DNA of 64,000 nucleotides from Pontibacter ummariensis (GTDB lineage Bacteria; Bacteroidota; Bacteroidia; Cytophagales; Hymenobacteraceae): positions 1 through 64,000 of the forward strand of contig NZ_FZOQ01000018.1 in the NCBI RefSeq assembly GCF_900188175.1, in the 5' to 3' direction. Position 1 is the first letter of the stretch. Each line of letters starts with the position of its first letter. The notes beneath the pieces were generated by a model. The model saw nothing but the letters and a program-made list of their open reading frames with translations, made no database searches and was not told the origin of the DNA. A program made the position numbers and the translations under genes. Shown piece by piece: positions 7,770 to 17,411 of the stretch.

Positions 7770-8609
7770 ATGACGCAAATTCTGGGAAGTACAGTACTTG
7801 TGACGGGTGGCGGCTCTGGCATCGGCCGGCTAATGGGCCTCAGGAGCCTGCAAAAGCAGGCCAAGCGCCTTGTTGTCTGGGATATAAACCCGCAGAGCCT
7901 GGATGAGGTTGCAGCAGAAGCCCGGGCACTGGGATTCGCCATTTATCCCTACCAGGTAGATGTTGCCGACCCAACGGCCGTACAGGCTACTGCGAACCGA
8001 GTAATAGCGGAAGTTGGAGTGCCAGACATCCTCATCAACAATGCCGGTATCGTGGCCGGAAAGACTTTCCTGGAGCACAGTGACACAGACATACAACAAA
8101 CCCTGGGCATCAACACGATGGGACCCATGTTGGTATGCCGTGCCTTCTTACCTGCAATTGTCGCGCGCGGCTCCGGTCATATCGTCAACATCGCCTCTGC
8201 AGCGGGCTTACTGCCAAACCCGCGTATGAGCGTGTATGCTGCCAGCAAGTGGGCCTTACTGGGTTGGTCGGAGAGCCTGCGGCTGGAGTTGGAAGCCTTA
8301 GGCAAGCAACTACATGTGACGACGGTAACCCCCAGCTATATTGATACGGGCATGTTTGCCGGGGTAAAAGCACCGCTCCTCACCCCTATTCTAAAACCAG
8401 CGGATATAACTGAGGACATCCTGAAGGCTGTGGAGGAGAACAAGGTCATCCTGCGCAAGCCAGCCATTGTGCACCTACTGCCCTTGCTTCGGGGCATCCT
8501 GCCCGCACGGCTCTTCGACCGGGTCGTGGGGCGCGGATTTAACGTATATACCTCTATGGACCAGTTTACAGGGCGCCCCTTGCCTGCAGCTGTTCCGGAA
8601 ACTAAATAA
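7770..8609 (+). CDS. Short-chain dehydrogenase/reductase
   Basis: A 279-residue classical SDR, an NAD(P)-dependent oxidoreductase. The cofactor motif TGGGSGIG is at residues 12-19, NNAG at 90-93, and the catalytic triad at S143, Y156 and K160 (YAASK). Asp38 after the second strand (VVWDIN) suggests preference for NAD over NADP. The C-terminal extension past residue 200 (TPSYIDTGMFAG..., then a Leu-rich stretch LLPLLRGILPARLF) is like retinol/11-beta-hydroxysteroid-dehydrogenase-type SDRs. The aldehyde dehydrogenase gene starts 27 bases after it in the same direction, so together they could oxidise an alcohol to an acid in two steps. The substrate is unknown. Confidence 0.88.
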   Translation: MTQILGSTVLVTGGGSGIGRLMGLRSLQKQAKRLVVWDINPQSLDEVAAEARALGFAIYPYQVDVADPTAVQATANRVIAEVGVPDILINNAGIVAGKTFLEHSDTDIQQTLGINTMGPMLVCRAFLPAIVARGSGHIVNIASAAGLLPNPRMSVYAASKWALLGWSESLRLELEALGKQLHVTTVTPSYIDTGMFAGVKAPLLTPILKPADITEDILKAVEENKVILRKPAIVHLLPLLRGILPARLFDRVVGRGFNVYTSMDQFTGRPLPAAVPETK

Positions 8610-8636
8610 CATCAACGCTTCTAACCCACCTGTCCT

Positions 8637-10046
8637 ATGCAGCCTATCCAGGCATCACTATCAACAGAGCAACAGCGCGTCGAGCAAATTGTGCAACAGC
8701 AGCGGCACTTCTTTGCCAGTGGGCAGACCTTAGACCTAGCGTTCAGGAAAGAGAGCCTGAAGCGGCTGCAGCAGGCAATACGCCAGCACGAGCAAGTCAT
8801 CTTCGATGCTATGTACGCCGACTTTAAAAAACCGGCGTTTGAGTCTTTTGCCACAGAGGTAGGTTTCGTAGAGCTGGAGCTAAAGCTTATCCTAGACAAC
8901 CTGCATAAGTGGGCAAAGCCCCGAAAGGTTAAGGAAACGCTCATCAACTTTCCAGCCCGCAGCTATATTTACCCGGAGCCCTATGGCGTGGCCCTGGTTA
9001 TCGCTCCCTGGAACTATCCCTTCCAGCTGTTGATCAACCCGCTGATTGGAGCCATGGCGGCGGGCAACTGTGCCGTCGTCAAACCCTCAGAGATCACAGC
9101 AAACACATCAGCCGTAATTTCCAAGATCATCAGGGAAAATTTTGATGAGGCGTATATCGCCTCGGTAGAGGGGGGCGTCAGCACGAGCCAATACCTGCTG
9201 GCACAGCGCTTTGACTATATCTTCTTTACCGGCAGCACAAAAGTAGGGCAGATCGTGATGAAAGCCGCCGCAGAGCACCTGACACCTGTTACGCTGGAAT
9301 TAGGCGGTAAGAGCCCTGCCATTATTGCGGTGGACGCGGACCTGGAGCTGGCAGCAAGGCGCATTACGTGGGGGAAGTTTCTGAACGCCGGGCAGACCTG
9401 CGTGGCGCCTGACTACGTGCTGGTGCGGGAACAGGTAAAAGAGGAGTTTATACAACTCGTAGAGCAGTGCATCCAGGAGTTTTATGGACCAGACCCGGCT
9501 GAGAGCCCTGACTATGCGCGCATTGTAAACGACAGCCATTTCAACCGCCTGCAAAGTTACCTCCGGAACGGGAACGTGCGCACCGGCGGAAAAACTGAGG
9601 TTGCGACGCGCTACATTGCCCCCACCGTGCTGGACCAGGTAAGCTGGGAGCACCCGGTGATGCAGGAAGAGATCTTCGGGCCCATCCTGCCCGTACTTTC
9701 CTATAACAGCCTGGATGAAGCGATTAAAATCGTGAACCAGCAGGAAAAGCCCTTGGCCTTGTACCTCTTCTCCTCCAGCGAGCAACGCAAAGAACGGGTC
9801 CTGAAAAACGTTAGCTTTGGGGGTGGCTGTATCAACGACAGTATCTCGCACCTGATCAACCCTAACCTGCCTTTTGGCGGGGTGGGGCAGAGTGGCATCG
9901 GCAGCTACCATGGCAAGAGCAGTTTTAACCTCTTTTCACACCAGAAAGGTGTTGTGCACCGCGGCACCTGGGTGGACCTGCCCTTGCGTTACCCCCCTTA
10001 TAAAGATCGCTTGCCTCTCCTGCGAAAGTTATTTAACTGGCTCTGA
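8637..10046 (+). CDS. Aldehyde dehydrogenase, class-3-like
   Basis: A 469-residue NAD(P)-dependent aldehyde dehydrogenase. APWNYPFQL (residues 123-131), FFTGSTKVGQ, catalytic Glu221 in LELGGKSPAI and nucleophilic Cys255 in NAGQTCVAPDY are all intact, followed by EEIFGPILPV and the NLPFGGVGQSG region. The short N-terminus, about 470-residue length and hydrophobic C-terminal tail fit the class 3 (fatty-aldehyde/coniferyl aldehyde) type. It is the second gene after the SDR, and the two probably act in sequence on an alcohol or long-chain aldehyde. The exact substrate cannot be read from sequence. Confidence 0.93.
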   Translation: MQPIQASLSTEQQRVEQIVQQQRHFFASGQTLDLAFRKESLKRLQQAIRQHEQVIFDAMYADFKKPAFESFATEVGFVELELKLILDNLHKWAKPRKVKETLINFPARSYIYPEPYGVALVIAPWNYPFQLLINPLIGAMAAGNCAVVKPSEITANTSAVISKIIRENFDEAYIASVEGGVSTSQYLLAQRFDYIFFTGSTKVGQIVMKAAAEHLTPVTLELGGKSPAIIAVDADLELAARRITWGKFLNAGQTCVAPDYVLVREQVKEEFIQLVEQCIQEFYGPDPAESPDYARIVNDSHFNRLQSYLRNGNVRTGGKTEVATRYIAPTVLDQVSWEHPVMQEEIFGPILPVLSYNSLDEAIKIVNQQEKPLALYLFSSSEQRKERVLKNVSFGGGCINDSISHLINPNLPFGGVGQSGIGSYHGKSSFNLFSHQKGVVHRGTWVDLPLRYPPYKDRLPLLRKLFNWL

Positions 10047-10178
10047 AATGCTTGCGGCCAAAGCAGTTTATTACGCTCAAAGAGTCCCAAACCTGACAGT
10101 TGTGACCACCGTTTTACGGACTACAGCGTGTAAATAAACCATTCTTTTTACGTATAAAAGACTTAACATTCGCCCTTT

Positions 10179-10592
10179 ATGAACAAGTTACAAAGTATGG
10201 AAAATCAGACAGAGTTTTTAAGTGAACCGCTTGCGCCGCTGGAGGATAAGATACAGGCCTACCTGGATACGGAGCGGGACATCCGCCTGCTGGAAGTAGA
10301 GCTTCTTTCGCTGCAGAGCATCAAGCCGGACTTTGTGCCTGACAGCAATGACATGGAGAAGTTAATCCACTCAGGAAAAATTGAGGATAAGCTAAACGAT
10401 AAAGAACGGCGCCTCGCCGAGCTGATGCAGCAGTACAGGCAGTTACGTGAGGAGGTTATTGCTATGCTGCCAGCACAGAACACGTTCTATGAGATAAATA
10501 TAGGATATGGCCCTAGCCGGGTAGGCTACTTTACAATAGACCAGGAAACACACCAACCCCTAACAGAACCTGTCCTGCACGTGTTCCACTAA
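10179..10592 (+). CDS. Hypothetical coiled-coil protein
   Basis: A 137-residue soluble protein that I cannot assign to a family. Residues about 20-95 are strongly charged with heptad-like Leu/Ile spacing (ERDIRLLEVELLSLQSIK, DKLNDKERRLAELMQQY), so a helical coiled coil is likely. The C-terminal 35 residues (FYEINIGYGPSRVGYFTIDQ) look like two beta strands. The ATG at 10179 is used here; MENQTEFL at 10197 is a possible alternative start. It stands alone, followed by a small hairpin at its stop codon. Confidence 0.65.
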   Translation: MNKLQSMENQTEFLSEPLAPLEDKIQAYLDTERDIRLLEVELLSLQSIKPDFVPDSNDMEKLIHSGKIEDKLNDKERRLAELMQQYRQLREEVIAMLPAQNTFYEINIGYGPSRVGYFTIDQETHQPLTEPVLHVFH

Positions 10593-11018
10593 CAAAGCTG
10601 CCAGCAAGGCAGCTTTACAACTGAAAGCACCTGTAAAGTTTAACCAACGTACTTATAGACACTAACCTTTACATTCCATCGTCCTATTACTTTCCTAATC
10701 CTCCTAGTGATGTTGCGGTTGCACTTCTCTAAGCTACTGTTGCTTTTGGCAAGCTTACCTGCCAACAGTAGGGCAACAACGCAACGGTCATTCTTCTTGT
10801 CCTTTCACGCAAGGCCTAAATTAGCTGAGGCAAGACACGGAGAGCGGTCTCTACGGCCGTAAAGGAGCTTTAGACGATAAGCCAGGGCATAAACGAGGAC
10901 TTCACGCTAATTTATCACCTCTGGCCCTGCCCCTTGTCATGCAAAAAAGTCCTATCTTCGGGGCAGAGGAACCGGCGCACCGCCGGTATTGCAGGAGAAG
11001 AAGTTAGTTGTAGAAGTC
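10593..11018. other. Gene-free stretch with hairpins upstream of xseA
   Basis: No ORF here looks real. It holds a 9-base stem at 10594-10616 without a T run (weak terminator), a two-part long hairpin at 10712-10785, a 7-base perfect hairpin at 10971-10987, and a possible degenerate -7 box TATCTTCG at 10953-10960 before xseA. Confidence 0.5.
10712..10785. repeat. Compound inverted repeat, possible structured RNA
   Basis: An outer 11-bp stem (10712-10722 with 10773-10785, one 2-base bulge) encloses an inner perfect 9-bp stem (10734-10742 with 10763-10771). No T run follows, so it is not a plain terminator. Function unknown. Confidence 0.45.
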
Positions 11019-12581
11019 ATGTCCCAGATTTTCTTTCGCCAAACGGTAACATACGAGGAGTTCCAGACACCTCTCTCGCTATACGAGCTGCACCAGCAGA
11101 TACGAGACGAGCTGGAGGTGGCTTTTCCGGAGAATTACTGGGTCGTGGCAGAAGTTGCACAGATTTCGCCTGACCGCCGCAAGGGCCACTGCTACCTGAC
11201 CCTGGTCGACAAAGGCGAGGATGCCCGCCAAATGCTGGCGCAGGCACGGGCCACGATCTGGAGCGCCCGTTTCCAGACGCTGGGGCGCCACTTTGAGGAG
11301 CGAACAGGGCAGCCTTTGAAAGCAGGGCTAAAGATCCTGTTTCAGGCACAGGTCCGCTTCCATGAGTTGTATGGCCTGAGCCTCGACATCGTTAACATAG
11401 ACCCGAACTATACCATTGGCGACCTGGCCCGGCAACGACAGGAAACCCTAAAACGCCTGGAAGGGGAAGGCCTGCTCGAAGCCAACAAGGCCCTGGACCT
11501 TGCCCTGGTACCACAACGCCTGGCCATTGTTTCCTCTGCTACCGCCGCCGGTTACCAGGACTTTGTGCACCAACTGAAAGGCAACAGCTTCGGCTATACG
11601 TTCTCTACCACCCTTTTCCCCGCCACCGTGCAGGGAAACGAAGCGCCTGCCTCCATCAAACGTGCCATGGCCTTGGTGGCAAAATACCAGGAGCGGTTTG
11701 ATGCCATTGTCCTGATACGTGGAGGAGGATCGCAGACAGACCTGAGCTGCTTTGATGACTATACAGTAGCCGCGGCTATCGGGCACTCTCCCCTGCCGGT
11801 GCTGACCGGTATCGGGCATGAGCGGGATGAAAGCATCGCCGATATTGTGGCGCATACCCGCTTAAAAACGCCGACTGCCGTAGCCAACTTTTTAATAGAC
11901 CGGTTCCGCGAGACGGAGGAGCACACCGAGGGCTTGCTGGACAGCATCCGCATGTTTGCTGCCCAGCAAATGAAGCTGACCGGGGACAAACTGGAACGGC
12001 TGAGCCTGCGCTTTACGAACCAGACGAAAGAGTTACTTCAAACAAACAAAGACAAGCTGGAGCAGTTATCCCGTGGCCTGTTGCTAAAGCCTAGGTCCTA
12101 CCTGGAGGCCCAGAAGCACCAGGTAAGTGACCTGGAGAAAGACATCAGCGCCAACACGAAAGACCTGCTGCACACGCGTAAGAGTCACCTGCAAGAACTG
12201 TCTGTTTGTGTAGAAGGAAAAAGCCAGCGCTACCTGCACATGAAAGAGCACGAGCTTAACCACCTGGTACATTGCCTGGAGACAGAAGCAAATGGCAAAC
12301 TAAAACAGGAGCAGCTGTCCTTTACCAAGTACAGTGACAAAGTAGGCTATTGTGTGCAACAAAAAGTGCAAAATGAGAAACACCGCCTGAGATTACTGGA
12401 GATGAGCATTGAGGCAAACAACCCGGAAAAATTACTTTTACGGGGTTATACCCTCACCTTGGTTAACGGCAAGATCATCAAGAGCACAAAGGGTATCAAA
12501 GACGGAGACGTGATCGTGACAAAGATGCAGGACGGTACGCTCCACAGTAAAGTTGTAACTATTAACCACCATGACAAATAA
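11019..12581 (+). CDS. xseA: Exonuclease VII large subunit
   Basis: A 520-residue catalytic subunit of exonuclease VII, which degrades single-stranded DNA to short oligonucleotides during mismatch and recombination repair. The N-terminal OB-fold (WVVAEVAQISPDRRKGHCYLTL) is followed by the catalytic domain: VPQRLAIVSSATAAGYQDF, VLIRGGGSQTDLSCFDD and TGIGHERDESIADIVAHTRLKTPTAVANFLI. A long coiled-coil helix region (about residues 300-460) comes next, then the short closing C-terminal domain. This matches the family in order and is slightly longer than usual. The frame opens at a TTG (10989), but the ATG at 11019 is the better start. The last 11 bases overlap xseB. Confidence 0.95.
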   Translation: MSQIFFRQTVTYEEFQTPLSLYELHQQIRDELEVAFPENYWVVAEVAQISPDRRKGHCYLTLVDKGEDARQMLAQARATIWSARFQTLGRHFEERTGQPLKAGLKILFQAQVRFHELYGLSLDIVNIDPNYTIGDLARQRQETLKRLEGEGLLEANKALDLALVPQRLAIVSSATAAGYQDFVHQLKGNSFGYTFSTTLFPATVQGNEAPASIKRAMALVAKYQERFDAIVLIRGGGSQTDLSCFDDYTVAAAIGHSPLPVLTGIGHERDESIADIVAHTRLKTPTAVANFLIDRFRETEEHTEGLLDSIRMFAAQQMKLTGDKLERLSLRFTNQTKELLQTNKDKLEQLSRGLLLKPRSYLEAQKHQVSDLEKDISANTKDLLHTRKSHLQELSVCVEGKSQRYLHMKEHELNHLVHCLETEANGKLKQEQLSFTKYSDKVGYCVQQKVQNEKHRLRLLEMSIEANNPEKLLLRGYTLTLVNGKIIKSTKGIKDGDVIVTKMQDGTLHSKVVTINHHDK

Positions 12582-12843
12582 GAACTTAAATGAGATGTCG
12601 TACAGGGAGGCGACACAGGAGTTGGAGGAGATTCTGCGGGCAATAGAAAACGACGCCGTGGATGTGGATGAACTGACACAAAAAGTACAACGCTCTTCGC
12701 AGCTCATTAAGCTATGCAAGGAAAAGCTACGCAAAGCCGAAAAGGCCATTGACCAAGTCTTTAACGAGGAGAACTGTGAGGCCCCGGAGCCCCCAAAACC
12801 CAAACAAAAAGAAAGCAAGCCCGCGAGCGGAAGCCTGTTTTGA
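12571..12843 (+). CDS. xseB: Exonuclease VII small subunit
   Basis: A 90-residue helical small subunit that binds the long coiled-coil arms of XseA. The family core MSYREATQELEEILRAIEN, with heptad-spaced hydrophobics up to about residue 65, is plain. It is followed by a Pro/Lys/Glu-rich disordered tail (EAPEPPKPKQKESKP). It overlaps the end of xseA by 11 bases, so translation is coupled, and a strong terminator follows within 10 bases. Confidence 0.94.
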   Translation: MTNKNLNEMSYREATQELEEILRAIENDAVDVDELTQKVQRSSQLIKLCKEKLRKAEKAIDQVFNEENCEAPEPPKPKQKESKPASGSLF

Positions 12844-12852
12844 GCTCCTCGC

Positions 12853-12899
12853 TAAAAGCAAAGAGCTGCTCCTTCACAAGAGCAGCTCTTTGCTTTTAA
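12853..12899 (+). terminator. Terminator of the xseAB operon
   Basis: A 19-base perfect inverted repeat (12853-12871 / 12880-12898) with an 8-base loop, ending in a T-rich tract. Confidence 0.85.
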
Positions 12900-13004
12900 C
12901 TACCTATCATCTTTTACCACTGTTGTTTGGGGTAAAGGAATCAACCTTAAAGCTTTCCTTCTTAAACAGCCTGTTAGGAAAGCATAAAATAACCCTTGTT
13001 TCAA

Positions 13005-13046
13005 ACAAAAAGAGCCTCCTATCTTACTGTAGGAGGCTCTTTTTGT
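13005..13046. terminator. Terminator downstream of the otsA-otsB fusion gene
   Basis: A 16-base perfect inverted repeat (13005-13020 / 13031-13046) with a 10-base loop and T/A runs at both ends. It sits 21 bases beyond the stop of the leftward otsA gene and can also back up the xseAB terminator. Confidence 0.85.
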
Positions 13047-13066
13047 CATGTAGGTTTAGGACTGTT

Positions 13067-15289
13067 TCAACCGGTCATCAAGGCACCGCCTGATGTCTGC
13101 TCTTGCTTGCTGCTTGACTGTACGAGACGGAGGAGCGTCTTACGGGCTTCCTCGCAGGTGTCTACGTGGTACTTGGCAACAGAATAAGCATTGCCTACTT
13201 TAATGGTGTAAGCTTCCCGCGGCATGGCCTTAAAGATGTCTTCATCGCCCCAGTCATCGCCCACTGCCACTACAAATTTGTGCGGGAACTTGCTTAGCCA
13301 GTAACTGGATGCTTTTCCTTTGTTTATCTCCTGCGCCTTCACCTCCACTGCCATCTGGCCGTCCAGTACCTGTAGGTTACTGTTAGAGGCCAGGAAATTC
13401 AGGTGGCTCACCAGCTCGCGTGCCCGCAGGTCACCCAAGCCTGTTTCTACCCGACGGTAGTGCCATACCAGCGAGTACTCTTTCTCTTCGATAAACGAGC
13501 CTGGGGTACGGTCCACGTAGAGGTCCAGAATCAGGCGAATGTCCTTTTTCCAATCATCCATCAGGCTTAGCATGGTTTGCCAGCCGGTTCCGCGCTGCTT
13601 GATCCACACCCCGTGTTCTGCAATGATATCGATGTTCAGGTGGCCCAGCCAATCCTGCATGGTGGCTTTCTCACGACTGCTAACCACTACCACCCTGTTC
13701 TTCGGGTTACTGCTGATAAGTTCCAGCAGGTCCATTAGCTCATCATCCGGCCGGGCCATCAACGGACGGTTACGGTAGTCTACCAGCGCGCCGTCATATT
13801 CGAGGAAGAATAAGCGGGAGCTGGCCGAATCATAGGCATCGCTCATCTCCAGGAAGGTAGCCTCATCCAGGTAAGAGGTAGCCAGCGACATCTGCTTGAT
13901 CTTCACATAAGACAGCCGGTCCATGAACATGCTCACCCAGTGGTGAATGTTATAGCGCTGCAGGGACTCCTGCATGTTCTGCATTTGGGCCTGCTGCATC
14001 TCTTCCGGCATCGTAAGGGCCGTATAGAGGGACTCGACGATCTGGTTGATGTCGTTCGGGTTGATCAGCAGGGCATCAGAAAGTTCTTTAGAAGCTCCTG
14101 CCATCTCGCTCAGGATCAGAACACCTTTCTGGTCCAGCTTGCTGGCCACATATTCCTTGCACACCAGGTTCATGCCGTCACGCATAGGGGTTACCAGCGC
14201 CACGTCGGCCATGCGGTAGAAAGCAGACAGGGTCTCCAGCGGATAAGAGCGGTAGAAATACTGGATCGGGTTCCAGTTGATGTGGCTGTACTTACCGTTA
14301 ATGCGGCCCACCAGCTCATCTACCTCCTCTTTCAGCTCCTTGTATTTCTCCACCGCATCACGGCTTGGCACCACCAGCATCAGCAGGGTTACCTGCTCAT
14401 GGAATTCGGGGTACTTCTCCAGGAACAGCTCAAACGCTTTCAGGCGTTGGGCAATACCTTTGGAGTAGTCCAGGCGGTCGATGGAGAGGATGATCTTCTG
14501 TGCGTTCAGGTTGCTGCGGTAAATACGTTCCCGCTTCTTTACTTCTTCCGAGGCGGCTGTGCCGGCGTACTTCTCGTAGTCAATCCCCATCGGGAAGGAG
14601 TCTACCAGCAGCGAACGGCTTGGCGTGTTAATCCAGCCATGCATGCTGCCATAGCCAACAATACGGTTCACAGAACTCAGGAAGTGGCGCATGTCGTCGT
14701 AGGTATGGAAACCCACCAGGTCAGCCCCCAGCATGCCCTCCAGCAGTGACTTGCGCCAGGGCAACAGGCGGAAGACCTCGTAAGACGGGAAAGGAATATG
14801 CTGAAAGAAACCGATGGTACTGTCCGGCAATCTTTCCCGAAGCATAGAAGGCAGCAACAGCAACTGATAATCGTGCACCCAAATGGTATCTTCCGGCCCG
14901 GCCTGCTTTACCACCTCCTCACAATACTTCTCGTTCACCTTCACATAGGTTTCCCACAGTTGCTGCTCATAAATGGCATACTGGCTAAAGTAGTGGAAGG
15001 TAGGCCATAAGGTTTCATTGCTAAAGCCCTCGTAGAACTCCTTTATCTCCGTTTCGGTGAGGAAGACAGGGTGCATGTTTTCAGGACGCAGGTCCTCGGT
15101 GATCTTGTCCTGCTTTTCCGGTTCATTCACTACCATACCAGGCCAACCTATCCAGAGGTTGTCCTTCTGTTTGTAAATGGAACCCAAGCCGGTTGCCAAC
15201 CCGCCTTCACTCGTCTTGTAGCTGAGTTCCCCCTCCTTTTCTTGCAGTTTTACAGGAAGCCTGTTCGATACAATGATCAGTTTTGCCAT
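13067..15289 (-). CDS. otsA: Trehalose-6-phosphate synthase fused to an altered trehalose-phosphatase domain
   Basis: A 740-residue two-domain protein. Residues 1 to about 470 are a GT20 trehalose-6-phosphate synthase with the expected motifs: [40 protein letters not shown] and [13 protein letters not shown]. Residues about 485-725 are a HAD trehalose-6-phosphate phosphatase domain. Its catalytic motif I, normally DYDGTL, reads EYDGAL: the nucleophilic Asp is Glu497 (codon GAA, 13799-13801). The later acidic motif [10 protein letters not shown] and the lysine region (INKGKA) are kept. The synthase half should be active. The phosphatase half is probably weak, dead or regulatory, as in class I plant TPS proteins. 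It is transcribed alone, leftward, with its own terminator. Confidence 0.93.
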   Translation of the reverse strand: MAKLIIVSNRLPVKLQEKEGELSYKTSEGGLATGLGSIYKQKDNLWIGWPGMVVNEPEKQDKITEDLRPENMHPVFLTETEIKEFYEGFSNETLWPTFHYFSQYAIYEQQLWETYVKVNEKYCEEVVKQAGPEDTIWVHDYQLLLLPSMLRERLPDSTIGFFQHIPFPSYEVFRLLPWRKSLLEGMLGADLVGFHTYDDMRHFLSSVNRIVGYGSMHGWINTPSRSLLVDSFPMGIDYEKYAGTAASEEVKKRERIYRSNLNAQKIILSIDRLDYSKGIAQRLKAFELFLEKYPEFHEQVTLLMLVVPSRDAVEKYKELKEEVDELVGRINGKYSHINWNPIQYFYRSYPLETLSAFYRMADVALVTPMRDGMNLVCKEYVASKLDQKGVLILSEMAGASKELSDALLINPNDINQIVESLYTALTMPEEMQQAQMQNMQESLQRYNIHHWVSMFMDRLSYVKIKQMSLATSYLDEATFLEMSDAYDSASSRLFFLEYDGALVDYRNRPLMARPDDELMDLLELISSNPKNRVVVVSSREKATMQDWLGHLNIDIIAEHGVWIKQRGTGWQTMLSLMDDWKKDIRLILDLYVDRTPGSFIEEKEYSLVWHYRRVETGLGDLRARELVSHLNFLASNSNLQVLDGQMAVEVKAQEINKGKASSYWLSKFPHKFVVAVGDDWGDEDIFKAMPREAYTIKVGNAYSVAKYHVDTCEEARKTLLRLVQSSSKQEQTSGGALMTG

Positions 15290-15584
15290 GTGTTATGGTA
15301 GTTTTCATTCAGTTTTCTAAAAACAGCCAGGTAGGGTGTTGAACCTGTTTCTGTTCTTGCACTGATGTTAGTGTGACTTTTATCCTCTATTCTGATTTAT
15401 CTATATTTTACCTCTAAATCTTACGTAAAAAAAGCGATTGTGTTCTAGTGTATAGCATAATATCTATAAAGCCATATATATAAACACTTTATGGATTTGG
15501 AGCTATCAGATACAACCCAAGGAGGCAAAGCGAAGTAAGCACTGAATTGCATTCACCCTTAAGATAGAAAACAATTTGCACTTT

Positions 15585-16673
15585 ATGGAGTACCTGGAAC
15601 AACTATTTAGTCGTTACCATGATTTTTTTATTGGTGTCGCCACATTTGTTGTCGCAGTTATATTGGGGCTTGTTGTAAAGCTCATCTTGTTTAAGCTCTT
15701 GCGCCTTTACAACAGGCACGATAATCCCGTACTGGTTAAATCGCTTACGGCGCACCTGAGCAAGCCAATTGCACTGTTTCTTCCCTTGCTGTTCGTGTCC
15801 ATCACCCTAGCAACTGCGGAAAACGAAGAAGAGGTGCTGCGGCCCCTGCGCCGGCTGATTGAAATCATGAACATCCTGACCTTCGCCTGGATACTTATAG
15901 AGCTCACCAACGTGGCGCGCGACATGGTCCGGCACAAATACGCCATCGACAAACCCGATAATTACCGGGAACGGAAGCTCTTCACCCAACTGCAGTTCCT
16001 CCGGAAGCTCACGATAATACTCATTGTTTTTGTGGCGGTCTCGTTGGTGCTCTTAAGCTTCGAGCCCGTGCGGAAGCTGGGGACCGGTCTGTTAACCTCT
16101 GCCGGCGTGGCCGGCATTGTGATCGGCTTTGCCGCGCAACGGTCCATCGCTAACCTGCTGGCAGGCCTGCAGCTGGCATTTACCCAGCCCATCCGGCTCG
16201 ACGATGTGTTGGTGGTAGAGGGCGAGTTTGGGCGCGTGGAGGAGATTACCATGACCTACGTGGTCTTGCGAATATGGGACAACCGGCGTCTGATCCTGCC
16301 GCTTAATTATTTTATCGACAAGCCCTTTCAGAACTGGACCCGCACAAGCTCCGATATCCTGGCAACCGTATACCTGTACACCGACTATTCATTGCCCATA
16401 GATGCCGTACGGCAGGAGTTTGACCGCATACTGGCCAATACCCCACTGTGGGACAAGAATGTAAAAGTACTGCAGGTAACCGACTCGAAAGAAAAAACCC
16501 TGGAGCTACGGGCCCTGATGAGTGCTAACAGCTCGGCCGTTGCCTGGGATCTGCGCTGCCTGGTTCGTGAAAAGCTAATTCATTTTATCCAGCAGAATTA
16601 CCCTGAAAGCTTGCCGAAGACCCGGTCTGAGTTTGTGGGCAATAAACTACCAGCCATAGCCGAACTTTCGTAA
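15585..16673 (+). CDS. Mechanosensitive ion channel, MscS family
   Basis: A 362-residue inner-membrane protein. Several hydrophobic helices lie in the first 190 residues. The pore helix and beta domain signature follow: LTSAGVAGIVIGFAAQRSIANLLAGLQLAF, then IRLDDVLVVEGEFGRVEEIT and the LPLNYFIDKPFQNWTR region. A soluble C-terminal domain completes it. MscS channels open on membrane tension and release osmolytes, which fits a location beside trehalose genes, though that link is inference. The frame begins with a TTG at 15576; the ATG at 15585 is the likely start. Confidence 0.92.
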   Translation: MEYLEQLFSRYHDFFIGVATFVVAVILGLVVKLILFKLLRLYNRHDNPVLVKSLTAHLSKPIALFLPLLFVSITLATAENEEEVLRPLRRLIEIMNILTFAWILIELTNVARDMVRHKYAIDKPDNYRERKLFTQLQFLRKLTIILIVFVAVSLVLLSFEPVRKLGTGLLTSAGVAGIVIGFAAQRSIANLLAGLQLAFTQPIRLDDVLVVEGEFGRVEEITMTYVVLRIWDNRRLILPLNYFIDKPFQNWTRTSSDILATVYLYTDYSLPIDAVRQEFDRILANTPLWDKNVKVLQVTDSKEKTLELRALMSANSSAVAWDLRCLVREKLIHFIQQNYPESLPKTRSEFVGNKLPAIAELS

Positions 16674-16719
16674 GTTAGGCCTATTATTCTACCGCGCTCA
16701 TTTATGCTTAACAGTCCTT

Positions 16720-17319
16720 ATGAATTATTTTGAAGGCATAGCCCCTGGAATCGTGGAGTGGGTGATCATACCTGCTCTTATCTTTCTGGCCCGTATTTGC
16801 GATGTCACGCTAGGTACACTGCGTATCGTCTTTATCTCCAAAGGCGACAAGGCAATTGCCCCTATCCTGGGCTTCCTGGAGGTTTTGATCTGGCTCATCG
16901 CCATTACCCAGGTCATGGAAAACCTCAGTAACGTAGCCTCCTACCTGGCCTGGGCCGGAGGGTTTGCAACAGGCAACTTTCTGGGGCTACGGGTAGAGCA
17001 AAAGCTGGCACTGGGGCAGATGGTCGTCCGCGTGATCACGGTGGAGCCTGCCGATAAACTGATCGAACGGCTCAAGGGCCGTGGCTATCGCCTAACCTGC
17101 GTGGACGCCCGCGGGACAAGAGGCAAGGTCAACCTGTTGTTCATGATCGTGAAGCGTAAAAAGCTGGACGAGGTACTCGGTATCATCAGAGACTACAACC
17201 CTCAGGCCTTCTATACAGTGGAGGATGTGCGTTCTGTTTCCGCCTTCGATGTTCCGCAGGAGGAGTCCCAGCGCAAAGCAGGCTTCCGAAAGCTCTTCCC
17301 GCTCCGGAAGGGGAAATAG
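16720..17319 (+). CDS. UPF0316/DUF2179 membrane protein
   Basis: A 199-residue membrane protein of the UPF0316 family (DUF5698 plus DUF2179). Three transmembrane helices fall within residues about 10-100 (IIPALIFLARICDVTLGTLRIVFI is the conserved first one). A soluble DUF2179 domain follows (VITVEPADKLIERLKGRGYRLTCVDARGTRGKVNLLFMI). DUF2179 resembles the small regulatory domain of YitT proteins. Function unknown. It follows the MscS gene by 46 bases and is probably co-transcribed. The basic tail (RKAGFRKLFPLRKGK) is likely cytoplasmic. Confidence 0.9.
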   Translation: MNYFEGIAPGIVEWVIIPALIFLARICDVTLGTLRIVFISKGDKAIAPILGFLEVLIWLIAITQVMENLSNVASYLAWAGGFATGNFLGLRVEQKLALGQMVVRVITVEPADKLIERLKGRGYRLTCVDARGTRGKVNLLFMIVKRKKLDEVLGIIRDYNPQAFYTVEDVRSVSAFDVPQEESQRKAGFRKLFPLRKGK

Positions 17320-17344
17320 GCTAGCCCTTCTTTAACAAGGCATA

Positions 17345-17389
17345 AAAGCCAGAAGAGGCAGGGAAAGCTTTCCTGCCTCTTCTGGCTTT
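17345..17389. terminator. Bidirectional terminator between UPF0316 and glgB
   Basis: An 18-base perfect inverted repeat (17345-17362 / 17372-17389) with extra pairing in the loop, between two convergent genes. Confidence 0.85.
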
Positions 17390-17411
17390 CACATGAGCTC
17401 ATTGCGTTAAG

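Noticed and set aside
15491-15538. Fifteen-codon ORF upstream of the MscS gene with an internal AGGAGG
   Set aside because: Too short, no conserved feature, and the AGGAGG is inside it rather than placed before a start codon.
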